A stretch of 54,784 nt of DNA from an uncultured Clostridia bacterium (lineage in GTDB: Bacteria > Bacillota > Clostridia > Christensenellales > UBA1242). A program made the position numbers and the translations under genes. The notes under the pieces were generated by a model. That model saw nothing but the letters and a program-made list of their open reading frames with translations. It did no database searches and was not told the origin of the DNA. The DNA lies in NCBI GenBank assembly GCA_947630075.1, contig CANRGF010000001.1:1-54784 (forward strand), written 5' to 3'. Shown piece after piece: positions 43,791-52,261 of this stretch (within the stretch, counting starts at the first letter, position 1; every line of letters starts with the position of its first letter).

Positions 43791-44805
43791 TTTAATTAAG
43801 GGAGAAATTCCAATATTCTTTTCGTGTGATGACAATTACATTCCATTTTTGGCTGTAACTTTGGAATCGTTAGAAAAGAATGCAAACAAAAATTATCACT
43901 ACGCAATTAAGGTGCTTCATTCAAACACAATTAGCACTGTCAATCAGCAACGCATTTCGCTAGAATATAGCGTGGGCAATTTCAACATTGAATTTGTGGA
44001 CATTTCAAGTTATGTTGAAAAGATTTCCGCACGCCTGCACACTAGGGACTATTATTCTAAGAGCACATATTATAGGCTATTCATTCCAAATCTATATCCA
44101 CAATATTCAAAGGCTCTATATTTGGATAGCGACATTGTTGTGCTTGGCGACATTTCCAAGCTTTACAACACCGAACTTAACGACAACTATGTGGGAGCAA
44201 TCACAGATGAATTTGTTTCTTCTGTGAAAGAACTTCATGGTTATGTGCTCAATAGGGTTGGCGTGCCAAAGGTTAGCAACTATTTCAACGCCGGCATTTT
44301 GGTGATGAATTTGAGCAAACTTAGGGAAATCAACTTCGAAGAGATGTTTATAAAACTTATCTCTTGCGTTACTTTCACCGTTGCGCAAGACCAAGATTAT
44401 TTGAATGTTATTTGCAACGGCCATGTAACCAACATCCCATTAAGTTGGGATAAAATGCCTGTGAATGACAACATGAATGTGAAGGATATCAACATTGTTC
44501 ACTACAACTTAAACTTAAAGCCTTGGCAAGAGGACAATGTGCCTTATGAAGAAGTTTTCTGGGAATATGCAAAAAAATCCGGCTAATCTGACGCAATTAT
44601 GGAAATAAAATCTAAAACAGACGCTGCAATGAAAGCAGTTAAAGCAGAACAAACTGTCAACCTTATTGCCCTTGCAAACAAAGAGGCTAACGACAAGGAA
44701 GAAAATGCTCGCATTCAAAGACTAATCAAGTTGATTTGCTCGCAAAACGCAAGTGGTAATCCACTTTTTGGCTTTGGCGCAGCAACCGACCCTGCTTATG
44801 CTTAA
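43777..44805 (+). pseudogene. glycosyltransferase family 8 protein B, split by an in-frame TAA
   Basis: The first 269 codons (43777-44586) are a LgtC-like GT8 with ALYLDSDIVVLGD (DxD) and FNAGILVMNL, ending KKSG then TAA at 44584-44586. The same frame continues without further stops to 44805, giving SDAIMEIKSK, KEANDKEENARI and more. Related GT8 proteins commonly continue past this point with such a helical tail. The TAA replaces what looks like a Tyr codon. The catalytic domain is complete, so a shortened enzyme may still work. Readthrough, or a new start at ATG 44599 making a 68-residue peptide, is also possible. GGGGGAG precedes ATG 43777. Confidence 0.75.
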
Positions 44806-44862
44806 ATCAAAAACCATTTGCAAAATTTTTAGTTTTGTGCTATATTGTTTTTAGGAGACAAT

Positions 44863-45771
44863 ATGCCAAAATTAGACTATAATGTTTTAAAAGAAATTCC
44901 AGACGAATTTGAAAAATATTCAAATATGTTGCCCGGCTTTGAAAAGGAAGGCAAATTCACCACCGACCAAGACACAGTTGTGCCCGGAAGTTTCATCCCA
45001 ATTGATGACAACTTCCCTTATATCCGCAAAGGATTTAAGTGGTGGATAAAAAGCAAATTTTTCAACCGAGTTTTAAATTATTATTCAAAACTTATCAATA
45101 AAAATCTCACAAACTTAAAAGTTGAAGGCAGAGAAAACCTTGCGGGCGTGAAGGCCGCCATTGTAACCTGTAACCATATTAGCAAGGTGGATAGTTTTGC
45201 TGTGCGAGAGGCATTGAAAGACAATATTATGTTTGTTGGTGCTGAGCACAATAATTGGAAAGGTTTGATGGGTGAAATTGCACGAAACACGGGTTTTATT
45301 CCTTTGCCTAAATCGTTCAGCCTAAAACTTATGCGCAAATTCAATGAAGCCATTGAATACTATTTAATGAAAAACAAAAAGATATTAATCTATCCCGAGC
45401 AGGCCATGTGGAGAGAGTTCACTCGCCCTCGCCCACTTCAAAATGGTGCTTTCCACTATGCGGTGATAAACAATGTGCCCGTTGTGCCTATGTTCATCAC
45501 GATTGAGCAAAAGCCTGAGCCTATAGATGAAAAGGGAAGGCAAAATTTTGGCAATTACACAATCCACATTCTGCCACCTATCTATCCAAAATTTGATTTG
45601 CCTCCAAAAGAAAATGAAAATTATATGAAATTGGAAAATTTTAGGCTGTGGAAAGAGTGTTATGAAAAAACTTATGGTAAGCCTTTGCAGTATTCTACAG
45701 ACAAAACCATTTGGGATGAAAATTTTAGTGAATATAACGAAATCCTAAACCCCAATTCTTCAAAAAAATAG
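44863..45771 (+). CDS. PlsC-like acyltransferase B
   Basis: A 302-residue LPLAT protein. It has an acidic N-terminal extension of about 60 residues, then TCNHISKVDSF (NHx4D), FVGAEH, FIPLPKS and IYPEQAMW (PEG-type motif). It transfers an acyl chain to a lysophospholipid- or glycolipid-type acceptor. ATG 44863 is preceded by TTAGGAGA 6 nt upstream. A possible promoter, TATATT, lies at 44840. Its position after two glycosyltransferases and another acyltransferase suggests a dedicated membrane glycolipid pathway. Confidence 0.88.
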   Translation: MPKLDYNVLKEIPDEFEKYSNMLPGFEKEGKFTTDQDTVVPGSFIPIDDNFPYIRKGFKWWIKSKFFNRVLNYYSKLINKNLTNLKVEGRENLAGVKAAIVTCNHISKVDSFAVREALKDNIMFVGAEHNNWKGLMGEIARNTGFIPLPKSFSLKLMRKFNEAIEYYLMKNKKILIYPEQAMWREFTRPRPLQNGAFHYAVINNVPVVPMFITIEQKPEPIDEKGRQNFGNYTIHILPPIYPKFDLPPKENENYMKLENFRLWKECYEKTYGKPLQYSTDKTIWDENFSEYNEILNPNSSKK

Positions 45772-45788
45772 AGCAACTGCTCTATTTT
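45764..45788. terminator. bidirectional terminator between plsC-like and radC
   Basis: AAAATAGAGCA / TGCTCTATTTT stem, overlapping the plsC-like stop codon, with T runs on both strands. Confidence 0.8.
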
Positions 45789-46564
45789 TCTTCTGGTTTT
45801 TGCAAAAATCCAATATTTTGCATCATTTTTTCGATGTTTCTGTTGTTTGGAAACTTATTTTTGACTTTAGAGTATAAATTATATAAAAGCCCGGAAGTGC
45901 CGAACGAAAAGTGTTTAAACTCGTTGAAAATCAAATGGTCGCACAAATTGATGTTGAACATACAACATAATTGCAAAATTTCTTCGGTTGTTTTTATATC
46001 CTGCATGCTAGGCTCAACACTGCCCGCCGGATGAGTGTGATAGAGCACAATGTTTCTCACCCTCTTATCCATAATTTGATTTGCAAATTCTTTTAGGTCA
46101 AACAATATTTCCACATCACTATAGCCGGCAATGACAAAACTTTTCACAAATCTATTCATGTTGTTTGAGCAAACCACAATCAGCTTCTCTTTGTCGCTCA
46201 CACTAAAATGTGAGATAAAATAATTCACGCAATCTTTAGTGTTTCTAAGAAAATCTATGTTTTTATTATTGGCAATAAACCTTTCAAAAAGTTGTGGAAG
46301 CATTGAGATAAAAAGGGCGGTTTCATCTCCAACCCCTTCACATTTCTTTAAGTCTTCATAACTAGCACGCAGCACGCCTGACAGCCCGCCATAAGCCATG
46401 ATTAGGCGATGTGCGAGCGGATTTGTGTCCTTCCTCGGGATTGTGTAGGTCAAAAGCAACTCCAACACTTCGTGTTCGTCAAGAACATTCAACCCACCTT
46501 TCTTCACCTTGGTTTTCAATCGTTGCCTATGCCCTTCGTGCAAATTCTCAACCTTTTCTTCCAT
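45782..46564 (-). CDS. radC: RadC-family JAMM protein
   Basis: A 260-residue RadC with an N-terminal helix-hairpin-helix region (YEDLKKCEGVGDETALFI) and a C-terminal MPN/JAMM metal site (HTHPAGSVEPSMQD, HxHx7SxxD). RadC proteins are widespread. A DNA-repair or recombination-associated function is often quoted but not settled. ATG 46564 is preceded by GTGAGGAC, while the upstream ATG 46609 has no site. A TTGAAA-17-TATTCT promoter lies just upstream. Residues beyond the JAMM core form a 25-residue Lys/Asn-rich tail. Confidence 0.9.
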   Translation of the reverse strand: MEEKVENLHEGHRQRLKTKVKKGGLNVLDEHEVLELLLTYTIPRKDTNPLAHRLIMAYGGLSGVLRASYEDLKKCEGVGDETALFISMLPQLFERFIANNKNIDFLRNTKDCVNYFISHFSVSDKEKLIVVCSNNMNRFVKSFVIAGYSDVEILFDLKEFANQIMDKRVRNIVLYHTHPAGSVEPSMQDIKTTEEILQLCCMFNINLCDHLIFNEFKHFSFGTSGLLYNLYSKVKNKFPNNRNIEKMMQNIGFLQKPEEK

Positions 46565-46700
46565 TGCGTCCTCACAACTTAGAATAGCACAAATTTGCAA
46601 TAATTTCAAATTATTTTTCGATTTAACAAAATATTATTGATAAATTATTTAAAAAATGATAAAATTATAAATAGAGTTTAATTCTCTAAATGGGGTGAAT

Positions 46701-48026
46701 ATGAAAAAATTTAGATTTCTTTTGCTATTATTAGTGCTTCCTCTTTGCTTTATTTTCACTGGCTGCCAAGAAAAAGTGTATGTAACCGGCATCGAAAAAA
46801 CAGGCTCAAATGGAGATGTGGAGTATTACACCGTTTATTATTCAGACGGCAAAACTTCAAATTTTTCAGTTGAGAACGGCAAAGATGGGCAAGACGGCAA
46901 AGATTTAGACCTTTTAAATATATATAACTATTGCATAAACAATAATCTTTACACGGGCGATTTCAGTTCGTTTTTAAGGGATTATCTAAACAAAGAGCAG
47001 AATGACAACTCCGGCATTTATTCTGCCACAAATTCTATCGTCAGTGTGGCTGCGATGTTGGATTCCACACACGCACAAGTTGGAGCGGGGGTGATTTATA
47101 AAATAGATGAAGAGAGCAACATCTGCTATGTGATCACAAATTTCCACGTTGTGGCAAACAGCCAAGTGCGTTCGTTGCCAATTCTTTCAAACATAAAAAT
47201 TTGGACTTATGGCGACAAAAATATGCTAACGTTAACTGATGGCATAAGCGCAACTTGTGTGGGCGCAACTGCGGATTATGACCTTGCTGTGCTTAAAGTG
47301 GACACTTCAAAAGTTAAAGCGAAAAACAAAAATGCAAGCGCCGTTAAACTAGCGGGCAAATATTTTATGGCTGAAAAGTTGTTTGCAATCGGCAACCCAG
47401 ATGGTGCGGGCATAAGCATCACTTCGGGAATTGTGTCTGTGGTGAGTGAAAATATCTCTGTGACTCTATATGAGAGTTCAATGTCTGGTGGAGATGTTGT
47501 TTATACCTACCGCGTTTTGAGAATGGACACCCCTATCTACGAAGGCAATTCTGGCGGCGGGCTATTTAATGTGTATGGTGAGTTAGTTGGAATTGTAAAT
47601 GCTGGAGCAAAGGATGCGGACAACTATAATTTTGCTCTTCCAATAGACAATGTTCGTCAGGTTGTGAGCAACTTAATCTATTATGCAGAAAAAGGAACAA
47701 ACACCTACACCCTCAAACATTTCACAATGAGCGATTTGGGCGTGGTGCTCGAAGACAGTTTCGTTGAATCAAACAGCCAGGGCGACCGCATCTATGATGT
47801 GATAATTGACACACTCGACATAAGGCTTCAAAACGATTTCCGCGTGGGAGATAAAATTTTAAGCATAACGATTGACGGCAATGAGCACGAAATTCGCGAA
47901 GCTTATCAATTAGATGACTATTTAATTTCAGTAAGACCAAATTCCACAGTCAGTTTTAAAGTTTTAAGAAATTCTCTAACAAACAATATTGAACTAACAT
48001 CTTCCCAAATTTCATCACTATTATAA
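46701..48026 (+). CDS. HtrA/DegP-like trypsin-type serine protease lipoprotein
   Basis: A 441-residue protein with a lipoprotein-like signal (IFTGC, Cys22; Phe at -3 is unusual) and a short Gly-Asp-Gln collagen-like segment (DGQDGKD). A chymotrypsin-fold protease carries the catalytic triad His (ITNFHVV), Asp (YDLAVLKV) and Ser (EGNSGGGLF), followed by a PDZ-like end. It should degrade or refold misfolded proteins outside the membrane. ATG 46701 with GGGGTG is chosen over the GTG 46695, which overlaps the site. It is monocistronic with a terminator. Confidence 0.92.
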   Translation: MKKFRFLLLLLVLPLCFIFTGCQEKVYVTGIEKTGSNGDVEYYTVYYSDGKTSNFSVENGKDGQDGKDLDLLNIYNYCINNNLYTGDFSSFLRDYLNKEQNDNSGIYSATNSIVSVAAMLDSTHAQVGAGVIYKIDEESNICYVITNFHVVANSQVRSLPILSNIKIWTYGDKNMLTLTDGISATCVGATADYDLAVLKVDTSKVKAKNKNASAVKLAGKYFMAEKLFAIGNPDGAGISITSGIVSVVSENISVTLYESSMSGGDVVYTYRVLRMDTPIYEGNSGGGLFNVYGELVGIVNAGAKDADNYNFALPIDNVRQVVSNLIYYAEKGTNTYTLKHFTMSDLGVVLEDSFVESNSQGDRIYDVIIDTLDIRLQNDFRVGDKILSITIDGNEHEIREAYQLDDYLISVRPNSTVSFKVLRNSLTNNIELTSSQISSLL

Positions 48027-48049
48027 AAAGCGGGTCAACCCCGCTTTTT
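48025..48049. terminator. bidirectional terminator between the htrA-like gene and argS
   Basis: AAAAAGCGGG-TCAAC-CCCGCTTTTT hairpin, overlapping the argS stop side. Confidence 0.85.
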
Positions 48050-49751
48050 ACATCTCTTTTAATGGGTCAATGCACAAAATTTTAAAGCCAACTTTCAGTG
48101 TTTCTTTGAGCGCCTTCACGAGCTCTATTTTGGCAAGTGTTGTGTGTGAGTTTCCGTCTAGAATTTTGTTTGTTACATAAAAATGATTAAACGATTTGCA
48201 CATATCCATCACGCGCTTTGCAATGATGCTAATATCGCGCTTGCTTAGTGCTAAACTCATTGTGGAAACGAAATCGTTTATATATTTCACAATTTCAAAT
48301 GCGTCTGTATCAAAGCAAGAATAATCGGCAGTTTTTGCGATTAATTTTGCCTTAGATTTGGAAATTTTGCTTGTTTCAAACTTTCTTAACACACTCTCTA
48401 AGCGAGTGTATGTGTATTGCATATAAGGGGCAGTTTCGCCGTCAAAGGAGAAGGATTTTTCCGTGTCGAACACGCAATCTTTAATGCGCTCCACGCGTAA
48501 CACAGAATAATTCATCACGGCGCGAGCCACTTTTTTGGCAACCGTATCTGGCTTTTCAATTTCAAAATGCCTATCTTTAATGATGTCCTTTGCCTTTGCC
48601 AAGCAATATTCTAGCAAATCGGAAAGCACGGCTTGTTTGCCACGGCGCGAACTAATTTTGCCGTCTGGGAGCGAAAATCTGCCATAAGCCAAATGCTCCA
48701 TATCCTTATAAAAATCTAAGCCTAATAGTTCGCAAATTTTAAATAATTGCTTGAAATTTAGCGTTTGCGCCACATCTGTTACATAAATAAGTTTATCAAA
48801 ATCATATTCTTTTTTGCGCTCTATTGCCGCACCTATATCACGCGTGGTGTAAAGCGATGTGCCATCACTTTTAAGCATTAGAGAAGGAGTTAAATCAAAT
48901 GCGGATAAATCCACGATTTTTGCGCCTTCGCTATCAACTAGCAAATGCTTTTTTTCGAGCATTTTAATGGTACGTGGCACAAATTGATTATAATACATCT
49001 CACCACGATAGTCGTCAAACTTAACGCCCAAAATGTCAAACATTTTTTTGGCTTCTTTTAAGCCAATTTCAATAATTTTTTCATAAACCGGATAAATTTC
49101 TTTATCTTTCAATTCAATTTTCTTAAAAATATCGCGTGCATATTGGCTTAGTTCGGGATTAATCTCTTCCTCTTTATTAAAGCGGACATAATATTCTTGC
49201 AATGCGTCATTACCCCGCTTTTTAACATCTGCCAAACTCCCCCATTTAAACATTCCACCAATCATTTTACCAAATGGTGTGCCATAATCTCCGATATAGT
49301 TTAGTCTCTTCACAGTGTATCCAAATTGGGCGAAAAGGCGTGCCATACTCTCGCCAATAATGATAGTTTTAAGATGACCAATATGCAAATATTTTGCCAA
49401 ATTTGGGCTGCCATAATCTATGCATATCACTTTGCCTTTGCCCTCGTCTAACTTTAAGTTTTTAGGCTTAAACTCTGCCAAAATTTCAGCACTCAACTCG
49501 GCTTTGTTTAAAAAGAAATTTAAGTATCCGCCCACGATTTCGCACTTCTCTATTAGCGAGTTTGGCTTTATGCTTGATTTAATCTTCTCGGCAATTTGTT
49601 GGGGTGATTGGTGTAATGCTTTTGCAAAAGAAAAACATGGCAAGCAATAATCTCCCTTATCTTGCGAAATGCTCTCAATAATTAGGTTTTCAAAGTCCTC
49701 TCCCTCAATTTTTTCTGTTATTAGGGACGCCAAAGAGTGTTTTATATTCAT
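48048..49751 (-). CDS. argS: arginyl-tRNA synthetase
   Basis: A 567-residue class I ArgRS. An N-terminal Add-1-like domain is followed by SPNLAKYLHIGHLK (HIGH), the KISSRRGK loop (KMSK replaced, as is usual in ArgRS) and a DALR anticodon-binding domain with MQYTYTRLESV. It needs tRNA-Arg for activation in the cytosol. ATG 49751 is preferred over ATG 49769, because TTGCAA-17-TATAAT ends 6 nt before it. There is no ribosome site, so the mRNA is predicted to be leaderless. Confidence 0.96.
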   Translation of the reverse strand: MNIKHSLASLITEKIEGEDFENLIIESISQDKGDYCLPCFSFAKALHQSPQQIAEKIKSSIKPNSLIEKCEIVGGYLNFFLNKAELSAEILAEFKPKNLKLDEGKGKVICIDYGSPNLAKYLHIGHLKTIIIGESMARLFAQFGYTVKRLNYIGDYGTPFGKMIGGMFKWGSLADVKKRGNDALQEYYVRFNKEEEINPELSQYARDIFKKIELKDKEIYPVYEKIIEIGLKEAKKMFDILGVKFDDYRGEMYYNQFVPRTIKMLEKKHLLVDSEGAKIVDLSAFDLTPSLMLKSDGTSLYTTRDIGAAIERKKEYDFDKLIYVTDVAQTLNFKQLFKICELLGLDFYKDMEHLAYGRFSLPDGKISSRRGKQAVLSDLLEYCLAKAKDIIKDRHFEIEKPDTVAKKVARAVMNYSVLRVERIKDCVFDTEKSFSFDGETAPYMQYTYTRLESVLRKFETSKISKSKAKLIAKTADYSCFDTDAFEIVKYINDFVSTMSLALSKRDISIIAKRVMDMCKSFNHFYVTNKILDGNSHTTLAKIELVKALKETLKVGFKILCIDPLKEM

Positions 49752-49757
49752 GATTTC

Positions 49758-49786
49758 ATTATAACCCAAATTTTATCATTTTGCAA
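49758..49786 (-). promoter_or_regulatory. argS promoter, leaderless
   Basis: Minus-strand TTGCAA (49786-49781), 17-nt spacer, TATAAT (49763-49758). ATG 49751 follows by 6 nt. Confidence 0.75.
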
Positions 49787-49822
49787 CAATTTAACTTTTT
49801 TAAATAAATTTTTAATAAATTA

Positions 49823-49850
49823 TTGACTTTGTCGAATTTCGTATTATAAT
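49823..49850 (+). promoter_or_regulatory. promoter of the HExxH gene, leaderless
   Basis: TTGACT (49823-49828), 16-nt spacer, TATAAT (49845-49850). ATG 49857 follows by 6 nt. Confidence 0.8.
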
Positions 49851-49856
49851 GAGAGC

Positions 49857-50771
49857 ATGAACAAAATATATGGAATTAGCAAGTTAAATGACGAAGAAAT
49901 TTTGAATAAATGCTATAAATATTTTGAAATTATGGCAAAGAATAATGAAATTTCTCCAGATGAAACAAGAGAGTTATTAATGCTGTTTTTGGAGTTTATT
50001 CTAAGGAAAAATGGCATAGATAGCAACGATTATTCAATCAATATTTTCTTCCCAAACAAGCTTAAAACGGACAAGTTTGAAGCTTATTTGCATTATAGCG
50101 AAAGGCAAAACAAATTTGATGTTTACTTTTTGCGTGATGACATGAAGTTTGGCCGCCACAACAACCGCCTTTATTGCAATATAGGCGGCAGACCATCTGC
50201 ACATATAGGGGACTATGGAGTTTTGCACCACTATATCTATAAAGTTACAATTTCTGGGCATGAATTTCAGCATATTGTTCAAGTGATCACTAACAGAGCC
50301 TTATATGAAGATTATCTCCGCCAAAGGCAAGAAGTTTACGAAAACTTCAAACTTGCCGCCACGCGCGACACATTCAAAATTCTTGCAAAATCTGCCAATC
50401 AAAATTTAGATGACATTTATCTGCTTCACCCGATTGAGATTGAGGCAAATATGCTCTCATATAAATATATGTTGATGTTATTAAACACCCTTTTAAAGCG
50501 CACTGACGACCCAAAAGTGAAAGATCTGCTGCACACCTTCATTATGGACGTGCGTGAAGATAGAGAAGATAAATATGCGGAATATAAGGAGCATGACTAT
50601 TCTCGCGAGCGCATAAACGCCTATGCAAATGAAATTAGTTTTGAAGACGATGACGACTTTGAAGAAGAGGAATGCAGCGAATTTGAAGACGGATATATCT
50701 TAGACGCTGATGATGAAGAATTTGAAGACGAAGAGTTTGAAAGTGCTTACAATCCAGATTATGACAATTAA
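49857..50771 (+). CDS. uncharacterised HExxH metallopeptidase-like protein with acidic tail (304 aa)
   Basis: A cytosolic protein with no signal or membrane segment. HEFQH (His135, Glu136, His139) is a zinc-binding HExxH, and about 57 residues later HPIEIEAN supplies a plausible third ligand (Glu194 or Glu196), as in gluzincin-like peptidases. The last 45 residues are extremely Asp/Glu-rich. No named family was recognised. The promoter is near consensus and no ribosome site exists, so translation is leaderless. A peptidase acting on cytosolic substrates is the simplest reading, but a structural zinc role is possible. Confidence 0.78.
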   Translation: MNKIYGISKLNDEEILNKCYKYFEIMAKNNEISPDETRELLMLFLEFILRKNGIDSNDYSINIFFPNKLKTDKFEAYLHYSERQNKFDVYFLRDDMKFGRHNNRLYCNIGGRPSAHIGDYGVLHHYIYKVTISGHEFQHIVQVITNRALYEDYLRQRQEVYENFKLAATRDTFKILAKSANQNLDDIYLLHPIEIEANMLSYKYMLMLLNTLLKRTDDPKVKDLLHTFIMDVREDREDKYAEYKEHDYSRERINAYANEISFEDDDDFEEEECSEFEDGYILDADDEEFEDEEFESAYNPDYDN

Positions 50772-50773
50772 AA

Positions 50774-50797
50774 ATCCCGCTGAAGCGGGTTTTTTAA
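50774..50797. terminator. terminator after the HExxH gene
   Basis: CCCGC-TGAA-GCGGG with T6 on the plus strand and an A-rich opposite flank. Confidence 0.75.
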
Positions 50798-51141
50798 TTT
50801 AACACTTCACTAGCGGCTTTTGTGTAGGCACGAGTGAGCCCGCCAGCCCCTAACTTTATTCCTCCAAAATAGCGCACAACCGCCACCAAAATGTTGGATA
50901 GATTTTTCTTTTTTATAACATTTAAAATAGGATAACCTGCCGTGCCGCTCGGCTCGCCGTCATCACTGCATTTTTCGCTAACGCCATTAATATTGCAAAC
51001 ATACGCATAGCACACATGACTGGCTTTTTTGTGCTGTTTTCTTAAAAATTCTAAATTAGCTTTCACTTCATCCACATTTTTTAGCTCAAAAGCATAGGCA
51101 ACAAAGCGAGATTTTTTAACTTCTATTTCACAACTCTTCAT
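50794..51141 (-). CDS. YigZ/IMPACT-family protein, N-terminal domain only (115 aa)
   Basis: The UPF0029/YigZ N-terminal fold is well preserved: KKSRFVAYA, SHVCYAYV, SDDGEPSGTAGYPIL, and NILVAVVRYFGGIKLGAGGLTRAY. The usual ~90-residue C-terminal domain is absent, because a stop follows shortly after KAASEVLN. Relatives are linked to translational regulation (eukaryotic IMPACT) or to nucleotide and RNA binding. The bacterial role is unclear. TAAAAT (51153-51148) ends 6 nt before ATG 51141, with no ribosome site, so it may be leaderless. Confidence 0.85.
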   Translation of the reverse strand: MKSCEIEVKKSRFVAYAFELKNVDEVKANLEFLRKQHKKASHVCYAYVCNINGVSEKCSDDGEPSGTAGYPILNVIKKKNLSNILVAVVRYFGGIKLGAGGLTRAYTKAASEVLN

Positions 51142-51147
51142 ATAAAG

Positions 51148-51153
51148 ATTTTA
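51148..51153 (-). promoter_or_regulatory. -10 box of the leaderless yigZ-like gene
   Basis: Minus-strand TGC-TAAAAT, 6 nt before the ATG. The -35 is weak. Confidence 0.45.
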
Positions 51154-51190
51154 GCAAAAAACGAAAAAAAAGGAAAGCAAAACGCTTTTC

Positions 51191-52108
51191 TTATTTTTTA
51201 AACAATTCGTTCATAATTCCAAGCCTGTCCACACAATAGCCCATCGCCAATGCGCCCGGACCAGTGTGGCAATCTATAAACAAAGGAAGTGGGTCGCAAG
51301 TGAAGAATGGGAAATCTGCAAAAGCGGCTTTCACTTCGGCAATAAAGTCCTGAAGTTCGGGGGCGTTTAGGTCGGCTTCGCTATGCGCCATGCCGATATA
51401 CACTATTCCCTTCTTTGCTTCTTCTGGAAATCTCTCTTCTATTTCTCGCTTTGTGGCAGCAATCATTTTTGCACGCGCCTGCTTCATGCTCATCACCTTG
51501 GCAAAAGCATCTAATTTGCCACCATGAATTTGCAAAATTGGCTTAATGTTTAAAAGTGTGCCTATTGCTGCAGCGGCAGGAGTAACTCGCCCGCCCTTCT
51601 TCAAATATTTAAGAGTGTTCACGGCAATATACACTCCGCATTCACTCTTGGTCTTTTCAAGATATTCTTTAATTTCCCTGCCCGATTTACCAGCGTTGAT
51701 AAGATGGCGAGCCTCATAAAAAGACATTTTATTCATATACGCAACGCGTTGATTATTTGGCACGAACACGCGCCCTTCAAATTCAGGGTCGTGGCTGGCA
51801 TTGATTGCTGTGTTGCACGATTCACTTAGCCCGCTTGAAAGAATGATATACACAATTTCATCATAAGTTTTCAATAATTCTCTCCATTCGGCTTTAATCA
51901 TTTCAATGCTAGGCTGAGATGTGCTTATTTCCGTTTTCTTATCTTCCAAAAACTTGAAGAAATCTTCATAAGTCATGTTCTCGCCTTCATAATATTCCTC
52001 GCCATTGATGATAAATGAAATTGGAATCATCTTAGTGATGCCAATCTTTTTATATTCCTCTTTCGTTAGGCTGCCAGAATTATCCACAACAAGGGCAATC
52101 TTGCTCAT
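51191..52108 (-). CDS. DegV family fatty-acid-binding protein A
   Basis: A 305-residue DegV/FakB-like protein. VDNSGSLTKEE at the N-terminus and LSSGLSESCNTA and NTLKYLKKGGRV are the two conserved fatty-acid/phosphate-binding segments. FakB proteins present a bound fatty acid to the kinase FakA for phosphorylation. FakA is not in this window. AAAGGAGAATGT precedes ATG 52108. A second DegV gene, read the other way, starts 2 kb downstream. Confidence 0.92.
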   Translation of the reverse strand: MSKIALVVDNSGSLTKEEYKKIGITKMIPISFIINGEEYYEGENMTYEDFFKFLEDKKTEISTSQPSIEMIKAEWRELLKTYDEIVYIILSSGLSESCNTAINASHDPEFEGRVFVPNNQRVAYMNKMSFYEARHLINAGKSGREIKEYLEKTKSECGVYIAVNTLKYLKKGGRVTPAAAAIGTLLNIKPILQIHGGKLDAFAKVMSMKQARAKMIAATKREIEERFPEEAKKGIVYIGMAHSEADLNAPELQDFIAEVKAAFADFPFFTCDPLPLFIDCHTGPGALAMGYCVDRLGIMNELFKK

Positions 52109-52225
52109 ACATTCTCCTTTTTCTATTCCATTATATTATTAGTATATCAAATAAAACAATTTTGGCAAATTAATTTGACGAATATTTAAAATTTTTGGGG
52201 ATTTCGACCAAAATATCAACAGTGC

Positions 52226-52254
52226 TTGACAAATGTGTTTATCTTTTATAAAAT
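52226..52254 (+). promoter_or_regulatory. promoter of the TetR-rlmD-degV operon, leaderless
   Basis: TTGACA (52226-52231), 17-nt spacer, TAAAAT (52249-52254). ATG 52262 follows by 7 nt. Confidence 0.7.
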
Positions 52255-52261
52255 ACTTGTT

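Noticed and set aside
44599..44805. Separate 68-aa gene after the second GT8
   Set aside because: It is in the same frame as the GT8, has no ribosome site of its own, and matches the expected GT8 tail, so it was merged as a split gene.
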